Below, piece after piece: positions 1-8,552 of a stretch of 64,000 nt of DNA (the first letter of the stretch is position 1; each line of letters starts with the position of its first letter). The notes beneath the pieces are model-generated. The model was not told where the DNA came from. It made no database searches and saw nothing but the letters and a program-made list of their open reading frames with translations. The DNA is from Salegentibacter holothuriorum (GTDB lineage Bacteria > Bacteroidota > Bacteroidia > Flavobacteriales > Flavobacteriaceae). Position numbers and translations under genes: made by a program. The stretch covers positions 434,001 to 498,000 of the forward strand of contig NZ_FUYY01000001.1 in assembly GCF_900168045.1 (NCBI RefSeq), written 5' to 3'.

Positions 1-84
1 GGTGGTTCGGGAAGAGGAAAAAAATCCGGTAACCGAAGCAAAAACGTAGAGAGTTCTATTAAAAGAAGACGCAATAAAAATTAA
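1..84 (+). CDS. C-terminal tail of a basic protein (partial)
   Basis: A reading frame runs from the window edge to a TAA at 82-84 and gives 27 residues, almost all Gly, Ser, Arg, Lys and Asn, ending RRRNKN. Basic low-complexity tails like this end DEAD-box RNA helicases and some RNA-modifying enzymes in Flavobacteriia, where they help bind RNA. The catalytic part lies outside the window, so the family is a guess; that it is coding is supported only by composition and the clean stop. Confidence 0.55.
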   Translation, partial: GGSGRGKKSGNRSKNVESSIKRRRNKN

Positions 85-94
85 ATTTACATCT

Positions 95-153
95 GGCGCC
101 TAAATTATCAATTATGGCATTGTTTTTTATAAGTATTTTATAATTTAGGCGCC
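95..153. other. Perfect 14-bp inverted repeat upstream of 161-916
   Basis: GGCGCCTAAATTAT at 95-108 is exactly mirrored by ATAATTTAGGCGCC at 140-153, with a 31-nt AT-rich loop. The right arm ends 7 nt before the ATG at 161, so in an mRNA the stem would cover the ribosome-binding region. It could be a terminator of the upstream gene (but no T-run follows), a 5'-UTR hairpin or a protein-binding palindrome. The symmetry is seen directly; the role is unknown. Confidence 0.6.
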
Positions 154-160
154 AATTGTT

Positions 161-916
161 ATGAGAAAATTCCTTTTTACTTTTTTATTCCTTTTTTTAG
201 CTTTTCAGGCATTCTCACAAGATGTTATTTCAGGAACCGTGATGAACGCTGCTGATGATAAACCTATTGAGAAAGTACACATTGTGAACCTCAACCAGGT
301 GAAAGGTGCTGTTAGTGAAGAAGACGGAAGTTTTAAATTGCAGGCTACCGTTAACGATACGCTATATTTCTCTTACCTTGGTTTTAGATCTATAAAAGTT
401 AGAGTTACTAACGACTGGCTTAAATATGGAAGTGTAAAAGTAAAAATGACGGAGTTAGGAATTGCTTTAGAAGAAGTGGTTCTTAAACCAGTTACCCTTA
501 CTGGATATTTAGAGATTGACGCCAGAAACATTCCCATTTATGAAAATAATCGCTACAGTATATCTGGCTTAAATGCAGGTTACGAAGGTGGAGATAATTC
601 TGCGAGTGCGATTTCCCGAACTCTGGGAGCCATTTTTAATCCTGCCGATTTAATGCATAATATCTTCGGAAAAAAACCGAAGCAAATGCGGAAATTGAGG
701 CAAATGAAAGAAGATGACGAGATTAGAAACCTGCTTAGAAATAAGTTTGATAGAGAAACATTAATTGCATTACTTCCATTAAATGAAGTAGAACTTAACG
801 AAATTCTACAAAGATGCAGTTACTCCAAAGATTTCTTGAGATCTGCCAACGATCTACAAATTTTGGATGCCTTAAGTGGATGTTACGAAGAATATAAAGT
901 TTTGCAGCGAGATTAA
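161..916 (+). CDS. Carboxypeptidase-regulatory-like domain envelope protein
   Basis: 251 residues. A signal peptide (about residues 1-19, hydrophobic core ending AFSQ) is followed by a CarboxypepD_reg-like beta-sandwich at about 20-110: GTVMNAADDKPIEKVHI, then SYLGFRSIKV, the pattern that begins many TonB receptors of Bacteroidota. Here no receptor follows; the remaining 140 residues are charged and helical, with no family I recognise. Likely periplasmic or attached to the outer membrane. It is preceded by a perfect inverted repeat and its stop overlaps by 4 nt the convergent gene at 913-1455. The domain call is solid; the function is unknown. Confidence 0.75.
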   Translation: MRKFLFTFLFLFLAFQAFSQDVISGTVMNAADDKPIEKVHIVNLNQVKGAVSEEDGSFKLQATVNDTLYFSYLGFRSIKVRVTNDWLKYGSVKVKMTELGIALEEVVLKPVTLTGYLEIDARNIPIYENNRYSISGLNAGYEGGDNSASAISRTLGAIFNPADLMHNIFGKKPKQMRKLRQMKEDDEIRNLLRNKFDRETLIALLPLNEVELNEILQRCSYSKDFLRSANDLQILDALSGCYEEYKVLQRD

Positions 917-1455
917 AACTTTACTTTTTTCTCCATTTTGGTTTTTAAGTTAATCAACCCTTTTTCAATATCCTGCCCCATTAGCTTATTAGGACTATAA
1001 AAAAGACTAATTACCGAAAGTGGAAAAGGCAAATTTCCTCTAATTCCCCAAACTACTTTAGACTTACCAGGTTCCAGCTCCTTTACTGCAAAATATGTGA
1101 GCATACTTACCTTTACCGGTTTTACAAAAAGTACCCTGGTTTCAAAAACCCTGGGATGTTTAACCTTTATAATTTTTTGAGTGCCTTCCCCTATTCCCTT
1201 ATTATCTCCTTTCCAATAAATAGCCGCTCCAGGTTTGCCATCTTCTCCTTTTTGCTTTAAAATGGTATTAGGATATTTTGAAAACCAGGGTACCCAAAGT
1301 GGATGTTTCCTCAATTGTCTTACGTAGCTAAAAACTACATCGCGAGGAGTATTAATAACCATAGTTCGGCTAATATCATATCTTTTCTTTGCCCAGGCGT
1401 GTAGAAAAGCAATAAATGTAATAAACGCAATAAGTAGGTAGAAAAAGAGGGTCAT
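913..1455 (-). CDS. SRPBCC family protein with N-terminal membrane anchor
   Basis: 180 residues. One hydrophobic segment (about 1-20) is followed by a START/polyketide-cyclase-like fold: a first strand RTMVINTPRDVVFSYVRQLR and a tryptophan-rich segment HPLWVPWFSKYP, then alternating strands and a C-terminal helix. SRPBCC proteins bind hydrophobic ligands in a deep pocket; members of this kind in Flavobacteriia have no known substrate. The ATG at 1455 is the only good start. It probably stands alone, 22 nt downstream of trmH on the same strand, so co-transcription with trmH is possible. Confidence 0.75.
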   Translation of the reverse strand: MTLFFYLLIAFITFIAFLHAWAKKRYDISRTMVINTPRDVVFSYVRQLRKHPLWVPWFSKYPNTILKQKGEDGKPGAAIYWKGDNKGIGEGTQKIIKVKHPRVFETRVLFVKPVKVSMLTYFAVKELEPGKSKVVWGIRGNLPFPLSVISLFYSPNKLMGQDIEKGLINLKTKMEKKVKF

Positions 1456-1477
1456 TCGTTAAAATTATTCAACTAAA

Positions 1478-2137
1478 TTAAGCATTTTCTGAATTGTATC
1501 GTGCTATTATTGAATCAGAGTTTTTAATACATTTTTTTAGCCATTCATATTTCAGGCTTTCCTTTTCCTTATTAGATAGTTCCCAGTTAATTTTGCTGTT
1601 TTTTAATGTGGAAGTAATGTGTTGTAAAACTATAGCTGCTGAAACTGAAATATTGAGACTTTCAGTAAAACCCACCATTGGTATTTTAATCCTACAATCA
1701 GCTTCATTCAGGATTTCTTCACTTAAACCATCTTTTTCTGTTCCGAAGAAAATAGCAGAAGGTTTTTCCACATTAAAATCCTCTAGTTTTGTACTTTCTC
1801 CATGCGGTGTAGTTGCCACAATTTGATAACCTTTAGCTCTCAATTCTCCAATACATTCTTTTGAATTAGCATAACGATTAACATCTACCCATTTTTGGGC
1901 GCCCATTGCTATTTCCCTGTCTATTCTTTTAGGTTTACGTTCTTCTATCACGTGAATATTTTGAAGTCCGAATACCTCACAGCTCCTAATAACCGCACTG
2001 GTATTATGAAGCTGATAAACGTCTTGCGTTGCCACGGTAAAATGATTGGTTCGCTGCGCAATTACTTTATTAAATAACTCGATGCGCCTTGGTGTAAGAA
2101 AAGTTTCAAGATGAGCCAGAAGCTTGTTTTTTTGCAT
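1478..2137 (-). CDS. trmH: tRNA/rRNA 2'-O-ribose methyltransferase, TrmH (SpoU) family
   Basis: 219 residues, the usual TrmH size. The three SPOUT motifs are visible: motif 1 HNTSAVIRSCEVFGLQNIHV (about 43-62), motif 2 IFFGTEKDGLSEE and motif 3 IPMVGFTESLNISVSAAIVL. These form the knotted SAM site; the Asn of SLNIS and the motif-1 Arg are the usual catalytic and binding residues. The N-terminal helix and ILTPRRIELFNKVI-like region resemble tRNA Gm18 methyltransferase TrmH. The target nucleotide cannot be proven from sequence. A TAATTTTG box ends only 4 nt before the ATG, suggesting a nearly leaderless transcript. Confidence 0.88.
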   Translation of the reverse strand: MQKNKLLAHLETFLTPRRIELFNKVIAQRTNHFTVATQDVYQLHNTSAVIRSCEVFGLQNIHVIEERKPKRIDREIAMGAQKWVDVNRYANSKECIGELRAKGYQIVATTPHGESTKLEDFNVEKPSAIFFGTEKDGLSEEILNEADCRIKIPMVGFTESLNISVSAAIVLQHITSTLKNSKINWELSNKEKESLKYEWLKKCIKNSDSIIARYNSENA

Positions 2138-2141
2138 AGAT

Positions 2142-2149
2142 CAAAATTA
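2142..2149 (-). promoter_or_regulatory. -7 promoter box (TAATTTTG) for trmH
   Basis: On the minus strand TAATTTTG fits the Bacteroidota -7 consensus TAnnTTTG. It ends 4 nt before the trmH start, so transcription would begin at or within a few bases of the ATG. No clear -33 TTG was seen. Confidence 0.4.
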
Positions 2150-2260
2150 AAAAACCCAACACTAAGTTGAGCATTTTAAAAAGGAATATTTTAAAAATTA
2201 TCTCCTGGATAACTTAGAGACCTATAGTTTGTATCTGCAGATTATTATGCAGATAAAAGT

Positions 2261-2290
2261 AAAACCCGGCCTTATCGAGACCGGGTTTTA
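2261..2290 (-). terminator. Rho-independent terminator after the five-domain CHRD gene
   Basis: AAAACCCGG at 2261-2269 pairs with CCGGGTTTT at 2281-2289. Read on the minus strand the stem is followed by a T-rich stretch. It lies 25 nt past the stop of 2315-4276 and separates that gene from trmH. Confidence 0.85.
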
Positions 2291-2314
2291 TATTATAATT
2301 AAAAAATGAGTGTT

Positions 2315-4276
2315 CTAAGAATTAGAACCAACATTGCCCTGGGCAACAAGCGTTTCTAAATCCTCTGCACTTAAGTGCACATTTAGATAGCCGTCATATT
2401 CCAGAAGTCCGTTATAATCTATTGTTTCTCCATCTTCGCCATCAAATTTTGCCACATTCGTCATACTCATTCCTGTAGTTCCATTAACTAAATTTAAAGT
2501 AACTGCAATAGCTCCTGGAGCGTCTGCAACAGATCCTACGTGAATATGCGCAGGATGCATTCCACCATCAGGGGTTCCATCTAGCATAATGGTAACCAGG
2601 GTTTCACCACTCATTCTTTCTTCAAAAACTACAGAACCACTTATCCCGTCTACGGCTTTCTCATCTAGCTGGTAAGTTTTACTTTCACCTGTTAGTTCAT
2701 TTGCACCAATATCGCCTTGTGCTACCAGCGTTGGTAAATCTTCTGCACTTAGGTGTACATTAACATAACCATCAAAAGCTAACACATCTTCGTAACCAAA
2801 CTCGGTATCATCATTAAGCATACCTACATGTGTCATGCTCATTCCGGTAGTTCCATTAACAGGGTTAAATGTAAAGGCTATTGCTCCAGGACCTTCGGCT
2901 GCAGACCCCATATGAATATGCGCAGGATGCATTCCATCATTTGGAGTTCCATCTAACATAATAGTGGCTAAAGCTTCTCCACTCATCCTCTCTTCAAAAA
3001 CTACAGAACCACTTATCCCGTCTACGGCTTTCTCATCTAGCTGGTAAGTTTTACTTTCACCTGTTAGTTCATTTGCGCCAATATCGCCTTGGGCTACCAG
3101 CGTTGGTAAATCTTCCGCACTTAGGTGTACATTCACATAACCATCAAAAGCTAACACATCTTCGTAACCAAACACGGTATCATCATTAAGCATGCCTACA
3201 TGTGTCATGCTCATTCCGGTAGTTCCATTTACAGGATTAAATGTAAAGGCAATATCTCCAGGACCTTCGGCTGCAGATCCCATATGAATATGCGCAGGGT
3301 GCATTCCACCATCTGGAGTTCCATCTAACATAATAGTGGCTAGAGCTTCACCACTCATTCTTTCTTCAAAAACTACAGAGCCACTTATCCCATCTACGGC
3401 TTTCTCATCTAGCTGGTAAGTTTTACTTTCACCTGTTAGTTCATTTGCGCCAATATCGCCTTGTGCTACCAGCGTTGGTAAATCTTCTGCACTTAGGTGC
3501 ACATTAACATAACCGTCATAAGCTAATACATCATCGTAACCAAACTCGGTATCATCATTCAATGCAGCAATGTTTGTTTTACTCATTCCGGTAGTTCCAT
3601 TTACAGAATTAAATGTAAAGGCTATTGCTCCAGGACCTTCGGCTGCAGATCCCATATGAATATGTGCCGGGTGCATTCCGTCATCAGGAGTTCCATCTAA
3701 CATAATGATGGCTAGAGCTTCACCGTTTACTCTTTTCTGAAACATTATATTTCCAGAGATTCCGTCTACAGCTTTTTCTCCAAGCATGTAATTTTTAGAC
3801 TCTGCGGTAAGTTCATTTTCGCCGATATCACCCTGGGCAACCAAAGTGCCTAAATCTTCTGCACTTAAATGCACATTGATATACCCATCAAAATTAATAG
3901 CTTCTTCGTAGGTAATACCTGTTCCATCATTTAAAGTGGAAAAAGTTGTAGTGCTCATCCCGGTAGATCCATCTATAGGTTCAAAAGAGACGGCTATCTC
4001 CCCACCTTCAGCAGCTGTGTTGTAATGAATATGCGCGGGATGCATTCCGCCATCTGGAGTTCCATCTAATGCAATTTCAACAGTAGTACTGTTATCTTCA
4101 TTTTCCATAAATGTAGCTGTTCCAGAAATAGAAGGATCAGCAACAGAAAAAAGTTCAAAAGATTTTGTTTCTCCTTCAAAATCATCATCAGGATCTACTG
4201 CATCATCATCACTGCTGCAGCTCATAAACATAAATGGAAGCGCTATAAAAATAGCAAGTAAAAATTTTTTCATCAT
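2315..4276 (-). CDS. Lipoprotein with five tandem CHRD domains
   Basis: 653 residues. The signal peptide ends in a lipobox (FMFMSC, Cys about 20) followed by an acidic Asp-rich linker, typical of exported lipoproteins. Five copies of a domain of about 124 residues follow, each carrying LDGTPDGGMHPAHIH or a close variant, NGTTGMS and GYVNVHLSAEDLPTLVAQGDIG. This is the CHRD domain first described in chordin; bacterial members are extracellular and their role is not established. The HPAHIH motif puts three His close together and might bind metal, which is inference. Copies two to four are near-identical even in DNA, so they arose recently. It is neighboured by a two-domain paralogue (4580-5419). 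Confidence 0.85.
   Translation of the reverse strand: MMKKFLLAIFIALPFMFMSCSSDDDAVDPDDDFEGETKSFELFSVADPSISGTATFMENEDNSTTVEIALDGTPDGGMHPAHIHYNTAAEGGEIAVSFEPIDGSTGMSTTTFSTLNDGTGITYEEAINFDGYINVHLSAEDLGTLVAQGDIGENELTAESKNYMLGEKAVDGISGNIMFQKRVNGEALAIIMLDGTPDDGMHPAHIHMGSAAEGPGAIAFTFNSVNGTTGMSKTNIAALNDDTEFGYDDVLAYDGYVNVHLSAEDLPTLVAQGDIGANELTGESKTYQLDEKAVDGISGSVVFEERMSGEALATIMLDGTPDGGMHPAHIHMGSAAEGPGDIAFTFNPVNGTTGMSMTHVGMLNDDTVFGYEDVLAFDGYVNVHLSAEDLPTLVAQGDIGANELTGESKTYQLDEKAVDGISGSVVFEERMSGEALATIMLDGTPNDGMHPAHIHMGSAAEGPGAIAFTFNPVNGTTGMSMTHVGMLNDDTEFGYEDVLAFDGYVNVHLSAEDLPTLVAQGDIGANELTGESKTYQLDEKAVDGISGSVVFEERMSGETLVTIMLDGTPDGGMHPAHIHVGSVADAPGAIAVTLNLVNGTTGMSMTNVAKFDGEDGETIDYNGLLEYDGYLNVHLSAEDLETLVAQGNVGSNS
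2621..3736 (-). repeat. Three 372-bp tandem coding repeats within the CHRD gene
   Basis: The string TTCAAAAACTACAGA recurs at 2621, 2993 and 3365 with exactly 372 bp (124 codons) between copies, and long stretches around it are near-identical. The flanking units (2315-2620 and beyond 3736) are the same domain but diverged. This looks like recent in-frame unit duplication and is a place where copy number may vary between strains or be misassembled. Confidence 0.85.
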
Positions 4277-4579
4277 CTAAAAATTTAGTTATTAGTAAAT
4301 TAGGTGCTCAGGTAACAGCATTTATATGGTGTTACTATTACACAATCTACTTATAGATACGGCGGAGTTACTTTTAACGGATGTTAAGGTTTTTAAAAAA
4401 GACCCATAAAATTTGTTAAATAAATAATCAGAAAATAATTCTGCAGTCTCAGACTATAACAACGTTTATTTTTAAATTTTAAAGAAGTTTGAAGAGTAAA
4501 ATCCAGGCAAGAAAACGTTTAAAAAATAAAAGCCCGGCAAAATGCCGGGCTTTTTAATCTAATAAGCATTAGAGAGATT
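4277..4579. other. Intergenic region between the two CHRD genes
   Basis: 303 nt. It holds the terminator of the downstream-lying CHRD gene (4527-4555) and, nearer 4277, the AT-rich upstream region of the five-domain gene. No good -33/-7 pair and no small gene were seen here. Confidence 0.5.
4527..4555 (-). terminator. Rho-independent terminator after the two-domain CHRD gene
   Basis: AAAAGCCCGGC (around 4529-4538) pairs with GCCGGGCTTTTT (4544-4555) around a 4-6 nt loop. The stem is GC-rich, with A- and T-runs on both sides, so it can act in both directions; it lies 25 nt past the stop of 4580-5419. Confidence 0.9.
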
Positions 4580-5419
4580 TTATTCTTCAGAAGCATTAGC
4601 TCCCATATTCCCTTGTGCAGCAAGGGTTTCAAGATCATCTGCACTGGCGTGTACATTAATGTATCCGTTATAAGTTAGTAAGTCTTCATAAGTAATAGCC
4701 TCACCTTCTTCATCCTCAGTACCATCGGTCATAGCGATGTTGGTCATGCTCATACCTGTAGCTCCGTTTACAGGAGTAAAGGTTATAGCGATAGCTCCAG
4801 GAGCATCTGCTACAGATCCTACATGAATATGAGCTGGGTGCTCATTTCCATCTACCGTCCCTTCAAGGTCTAAAGTAGCTAAAGTTTCACCATTCTCACG
4901 TTCTTCAAATACAGCTACACCACTTACTCCAGCGATGTCCATTTCATTAAGATCGTAGCTTACAGACTCTCCGGTAAGTGCATTTCCACCGATATCGGTT
5001 TGCGCCACAAGGGTTGGTAAATCATCTTCGCTTAAATGTACATTGATATAACCATTGTAAGCAACTAATTCTTCGTAAGTAATAGCCTCACCATCTAATT
5101 CAGAAACCTCGGTAATACTTTCTCCATCGGTAATTGGATTGAAAGTAACTACAATTTTACCGGTTTCAACAGCAGAATTCATATGAATATGTGCTGGATG
5201 TACACTTCCGTCTTCTGTACCTTCTAAATCGAATTCTACGGTAGCAGATCCGTCTTCGTTTTCGTTAAAAGTAACAGTTCCGCTAACGCCAGAATCTCCA
5301 ATCGTGTTTAAGGTGTATTCTTGTGTTTCTCCTTCAAAAGGAATGTCTACTGCATCATCGTCACTATCACAACTTGCGAAACCTGCGACCATCATTAAAG
5401 CAAATGCTAATTTTTTCAT
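4580..5419 (-). CDS. Lipoprotein with two CHRD domains
   Basis: 279 residues. The lipobox is GFASC (Cys 17), followed by DSDDDAVD. Two CHRD units of about 125 residues follow, with the motifs EGTEDGSVHPAHIH and EGTVDGNEHPAHIH and the paired GYINVHLSEDDLPTL and GYINVHASADDLETL. It is clearly a paralogue of 2315-4276 with a more acidic composition, which suits a surface-exposed marine lipoprotein. The pair probably arose by gene duplication followed by internal domain expansion in the neighbour. The function of bacterial CHRD domains is not known. It has its own terminator and therefore its own transcript. Confidence 0.85.
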   Translation of the reverse strand: MKKLAFALMMVAGFASCDSDDDAVDIPFEGETQEYTLNTIGDSGVSGTVTFNENEDGSATVEFDLEGTEDGSVHPAHIHMNSAVETGKIVVTFNPITDGESITEVSELDGEAITYEELVAYNGYINVHLSEDDLPTLVAQTDIGGNALTGESVSYDLNEMDIAGVSGVAVFEERENGETLATLDLEGTVDGNEHPAHIHVGSVADAPGAIAITFTPVNGATGMSMTNIAMTDGTEDEEGEAITYEDLLTYNGYINVHASADDLETLAAQGNMGANASEE

Positions 5420-5625
5420 TTTTAATCTAATTTTTAAGTTATTAATTTATTCTCTTTCTAGATGCCAATAACAGCAAATGGTTGCGTTATATAATAAGTG
5501 TTTCAAAGACTTTAACAGGATAAGAAAACTACCTATTTGAAAATGAGAAGAATCTAAAAATCATTTAACGTTTTTAATTATCTGAGATTAACATTAACTT
5601 AGAATCTCAAAAAATTATTCGCTGC

Positions 5626-6309
5626 ATGCAAAAGAAAATAGTAGTGTTAACCGGTGCGGGTATTAGTGCTGAGAGCGGTATAAAAACATTTAGAGATGCC
5701 GATGGACTATGGGAAGGGCATGATGTTATGGAAATTGCTTCCCCTGTTGGCTGGGAAAAAGATCAAGAAAGAGTTTTAAATTTCTACAACCAAAGACGTC
5801 GCCAGTTACTAACGGTAGAACCCAATGAAGCTCATAAAGCTTTAGCCAAACTGGGAAAACAATTTGATGTAGAAATAATTACCCAAAATATAGACGATCT
5901 TCACGAAAGAGCCGGTAGTACTAAAGTTACCCATTTACACGGCGAACTTTTAAAAGCCAGAAGTACCTTTAATGAAAACCTGGTATTAGATTGGAAACAG
6001 GATATTAATGTGGGGGACTTCTGTGAATTTAACTATCAACTTAGACCTCATGTGGTATGGTTTGGTGAAGCTGTTCCTATGTTTGAAAAAGCAATGGGGA
6101 TTGTAAGTGAAGCAGAAATGCTTATTATTATAGGAACATCTATGCAGGTTTATCCTGCAGCTGGTCTGGTAGATTTTGCGCCAAATGGGATACCTATTTT
6201 TTTTATAGATCCCCATCCCAATATTTCAGAAAAAGGAAATCTCCATATTATTGCTGAAAAAGCTTCAGTAGGTGTTCCTGAACTTGTAAAGGATTTAACT
6301 TCTACTTAA
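5626..6309 (+). CDS. cobB: Sirtuin-type NAD-dependent protein deacylase
   Basis: 227 residues, a standard short bacterial sirtuin. The NAD site GAGISAESGIKTFRD lies at 10-24, the TQNIDDLH motif at 87-93, and the catalytic His is 105 in HLHGE. Tyr54 and Arg57 form the YxxR pair that marks class III sirtuins, which prefer succinyl- or malonyl-lysine. The usual four zinc-binding cysteines of CobB between the HLHGE and RPHVVWFGE motifs are not present: only one Cys (133) remains, so this is a zinc-less variant. It removes acyl groups from lysines in the cytoplasm, consuming NAD+. It stands alone between the CHRD genes and purB. Confidence 0.9.
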   Translation: MQKKIVVLTGAGISAESGIKTFRDADGLWEGHDVMEIASPVGWEKDQERVLNFYNQRRRQLLTVEPNEAHKALAKLGKQFDVEIITQNIDDLHERAGSTKVTHLHGELLKARSTFNENLVLDWKQDINVGDFCEFNYQLRPHVVWFGEAVPMFEKAMGIVSEAEMLIIIGTSMQVYPAAGLVDFAPNGIPIFFIDPHPNISEKGNLHIIAEKASVGVPELVKDLTST

Positions 6310-6505
6310 ACTCCTAACAGCAAATTCGTGTTGCATTTTGTATTTATAATCAATGTCATTTTATTCTGAAGCCAAGCTTAAAAGCATTTAATCTTAATTA
6401 AGGTATAATTATTTAGAAAGAATTAGATAAAAAGAAATGCTGCTGCAGTTTTAAAGATTGGCTGGAAGCAGTATCTTTATGGCTTTTAATTTTTAATATA
6501 TATCA

Positions 6506-7843
6506 ATGACACCGCTAACAGCCATTTCTCCTATAGATGGAAGATATCACTCCAAAACAAAACAACTTTCAACTTATTTTAGTGAAGAAGCTTTAATAAA
6601 GTATAGAGTAAAAGTTGAAGTTGAATATTTTATTGCGCTCTGCGAGTTACCTCTACCTCAATTAAAAGATATTGACCATTCGGTATTTCCCGACTTAAGA
6701 GCCATTTATGAAAATTTCACTACTATAGATGCTCAGGCGGTAAAAGAGATTGAAAAAACTACCAATCACGACGTTAAAGCAGTAGAGTATTTGCTAAAAA
6801 ATAAATTTGATGAATTAGGCCTGGAAAAATCCAAGGAGTTTATCCATTTTGGACTTACATCCCAGGATATTAACAATACTGCGGTTCCATTAAGTTTAAA
6901 AGATGCAATAGAAGCTCAATATCTTCCTGAAATTGAAGAAATAATAGCTAAGTTAACACAACTTTCTCAAGACTGGGCTAATGTTCCTTTATTGGCAAGA
7001 ACTCACGGACAGCCCGCTTCCCCTACCCGATTGGGAAAAGAAATAGAGGTTTTTATAACTCGCCTGGAATCTCAACTAGATCTTTTAAATAAAGTACCTC
7101 ATGCCGCTAAATTCGGTGGTGCTACCGGTAATTTTAATGCACATAAAGTAGCCTACCCAATTACCGATTGGAAAGAATTTGGGACTAATTTTGTGCAGGA
7201 TAAGTTAGGCTTACACCATTCATTTCCAACAACTCAAATTGAGCATTATGACCATATGGCAGCTCTATTTGATGCTTTAAAGAGAATTAATAATATTCTA
7301 ATAGATCTGGATCGTGATATTTGGACTTATGTTTCTATGGATTATTTTAAGCAGAAAATTAAAGAAGGCGAAATTGGTTCTTCTGCGATGCCACATAAAG
7401 TAAATCCTATAGATTTTGAAAATAGCGAAGGTAATTTAGGTATTGCAAATGCTATTTTTGAACATTTATCGGCTAAGCTTCCAATTAGTAGATTACAACG
7501 AGATCTTACCGATAGTACGGTATTAAGGAATATTGGAGTACCTATGGGGCACACTAGTATTGCTTTTAAAAGCACCCTTAAAGGACTTGATAAATTACTG
7601 TTGAATGAAGAAAAGCTAAATGCCGATCTTGAAGCAAATTGGGCAGTAGTAGCTGAAGCGATTCAAACAATTTTGCGTCGCGAAGGATTTAAAAATCCGT
7701 ATGAAACCCTTAAAGGCCTTACCAGAACCAACGAAAAAATTAATAAAAAGAGCATCGCCGATTTTATTGAAACCTTAGAAGTTTCTGAAACGGTTAAAGA
7801 AGAACTCAAAAAAATAACCCCGCAAAATTATACGGGGATATAA
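6506..7843 (+). CDS. purB: Adenylosuccinate lyase
   Basis: 445 residues, of the fumarase/aspartase superfamily. The family signature GSSAMPHKVNPIDFENSEG is at about 291-309, the flexible loop with the catalytic Ser. The His-bearing motifs TNHDVKAVEY and ARTHGQPASPT are also in place. It splits SAICAR to AICAR and adenylosuccinate to AMP, releasing fumarate, in two steps of purine synthesis. It is a complete single gene; the 3' end meets the palindromic element at 7848-7968, which separates it from the convergent DUF4252 operon. Confidence 0.96.
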   Translation: MTPLTAISPIDGRYHSKTKQLSTYFSEEALIKYRVKVEVEYFIALCELPLPQLKDIDHSVFPDLRAIYENFTTIDAQAVKEIEKTTNHDVKAVEYLLKNKFDELGLEKSKEFIHFGLTSQDINNTAVPLSLKDAIEAQYLPEIEEIIAKLTQLSQDWANVPLLARTHGQPASPTRLGKEIEVFITRLESQLDLLNKVPHAAKFGGATGNFNAHKVAYPITDWKEFGTNFVQDKLGLHHSFPTTQIEHYDHMAALFDALKRINNILIDLDRDIWTYVSMDYFKQKIKEGEIGSSAMPHKVNPIDFENSEGNLGIANAIFEHLSAKLPISRLQRDLTDSTVLRNIGVPMGHTSIAFKSTLKGLDKLLLNEEKLNADLEANWAVVAEAIQTILRREGFKNPYETLKGLTRTNEKINKKSIADFIETLEVSETVKEELKKITPQNYTGI

Positions 7844-7847
7844 GCTA

Positions 7848-7968
7848 AAAAGAGGTTGTTTGAAAGAGAATATCGTCAATCTGAACTTGTTTCAGATTCT
7901 AAGATTATTGAAATTAGACCCTGAAACAAGTTCAGGGTGACGTGAAATTTTCTCAAGCAACCTCTTCA
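7848..7968. repeat. Nested palindromic intergenic element between purB and DUF4252 operon
   Basis: The outer arms AAGAGGTTGTTTGA (from 7849) and TCTCAAGCAACCTCTT (7951-7966) are complementary. Inside, CTGAACTTGTTTCAG and CTGAAACAAGTTCAG face each other (7874-7942). The element lies between two convergent genes, where it can act as a terminator in both directions. Related elements are at 33880-34012 and 50552-50688. Confidence 0.75.
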
Positions 7969-7984
7969 ATTAATACTCTAATAA

Positions 7985-8530
7985 TTATTCTGCAATTTCG
8001 GTTTTAAACATACCGGTAATTCCTTGCAAACCTGCTACATCTATATCACCCTTGTTTAAGGATTTCATGAACTCCATTAACTTCTGCGGATTCATATCTT
8101 CCCCTAAAACACGTGCTACACCAACACCTTTCGTGTCATCATAGCCGTACACAATAATTTCATCTATCGCATCTTCTTCTCCGGTAAAATAAACTTCAGC
8201 TTTACGATTATTTGAGCCATATTTCATTAAAAGCTGATATTTTTCATTCTTTAAAATATCGGCTAATTTCACCTTCTCAGCTTCATACTCTTCCTTATTA
8301 TCCTTTACAGCTAAAGCCAGGACATTTATTTTCTTCACAGTTTCCAGAGTTTCTTTTTGGGTTTCATCAAGCTGTTCGGCATTTGTAAACATACTGGTAG
8401 GCACGTCTACCGCTATAAATTTATTATCCTGTTGATTCTCTACATAATATTCCTGTAAACTTGGCTCACTTGCGCAAGAAACAAAAGCTGTAATACCCAA
8501 TGCCAGACTTACTATTTTTATGGTTTTCAT
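7985..8530 (-). CDS. DUF4252 lipoprotein
   Basis: 181 residues. The signal peptide ends TAFVSC (Cys 19), so it is a lipoprotein. The remainder is the DUF4252 fold: a strand-helix pattern including KYGSNNRKAEVYFTGEEDAIDEIIVYGYDD and a C-terminal helix, as in small Flavobacteriia lipoproteins with no known activity. It is the last gene of a four-gene minus-strand operon: sigma factor, short membrane protein, DUF4252, DUF4252. The gap to its upstream paralogue is 22 nt. The order suggests that both DUF4252 proteins are part of, or report to, an envelope-signalling sigma switch. Confidence 0.8.
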   Translation of the reverse strand: MKTIKIVSLALGITAFVSCASEPSLQEYYVENQQDNKFIAVDVPTSMFTNAEQLDETQKETLETVKKINVLALAVKDNKEEYEAEKVKLADILKNEKYQLLMKYGSNNRKAEVYFTGEEDAIDEIIVYGYDDTKGVGVARVLGEDMNPQKLMEFMKSLNKGDIDVAGLQGITGMFKTEIAE

Positions 8531-8552
8531 TGTTATTGATTTAAAAGTTATT

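Noticed and set aside
95-153. Reading the 14-bp inverted repeat as a normal rho-independent terminator
   Set aside because: The loop is 31 nt and no T-run follows either arm.
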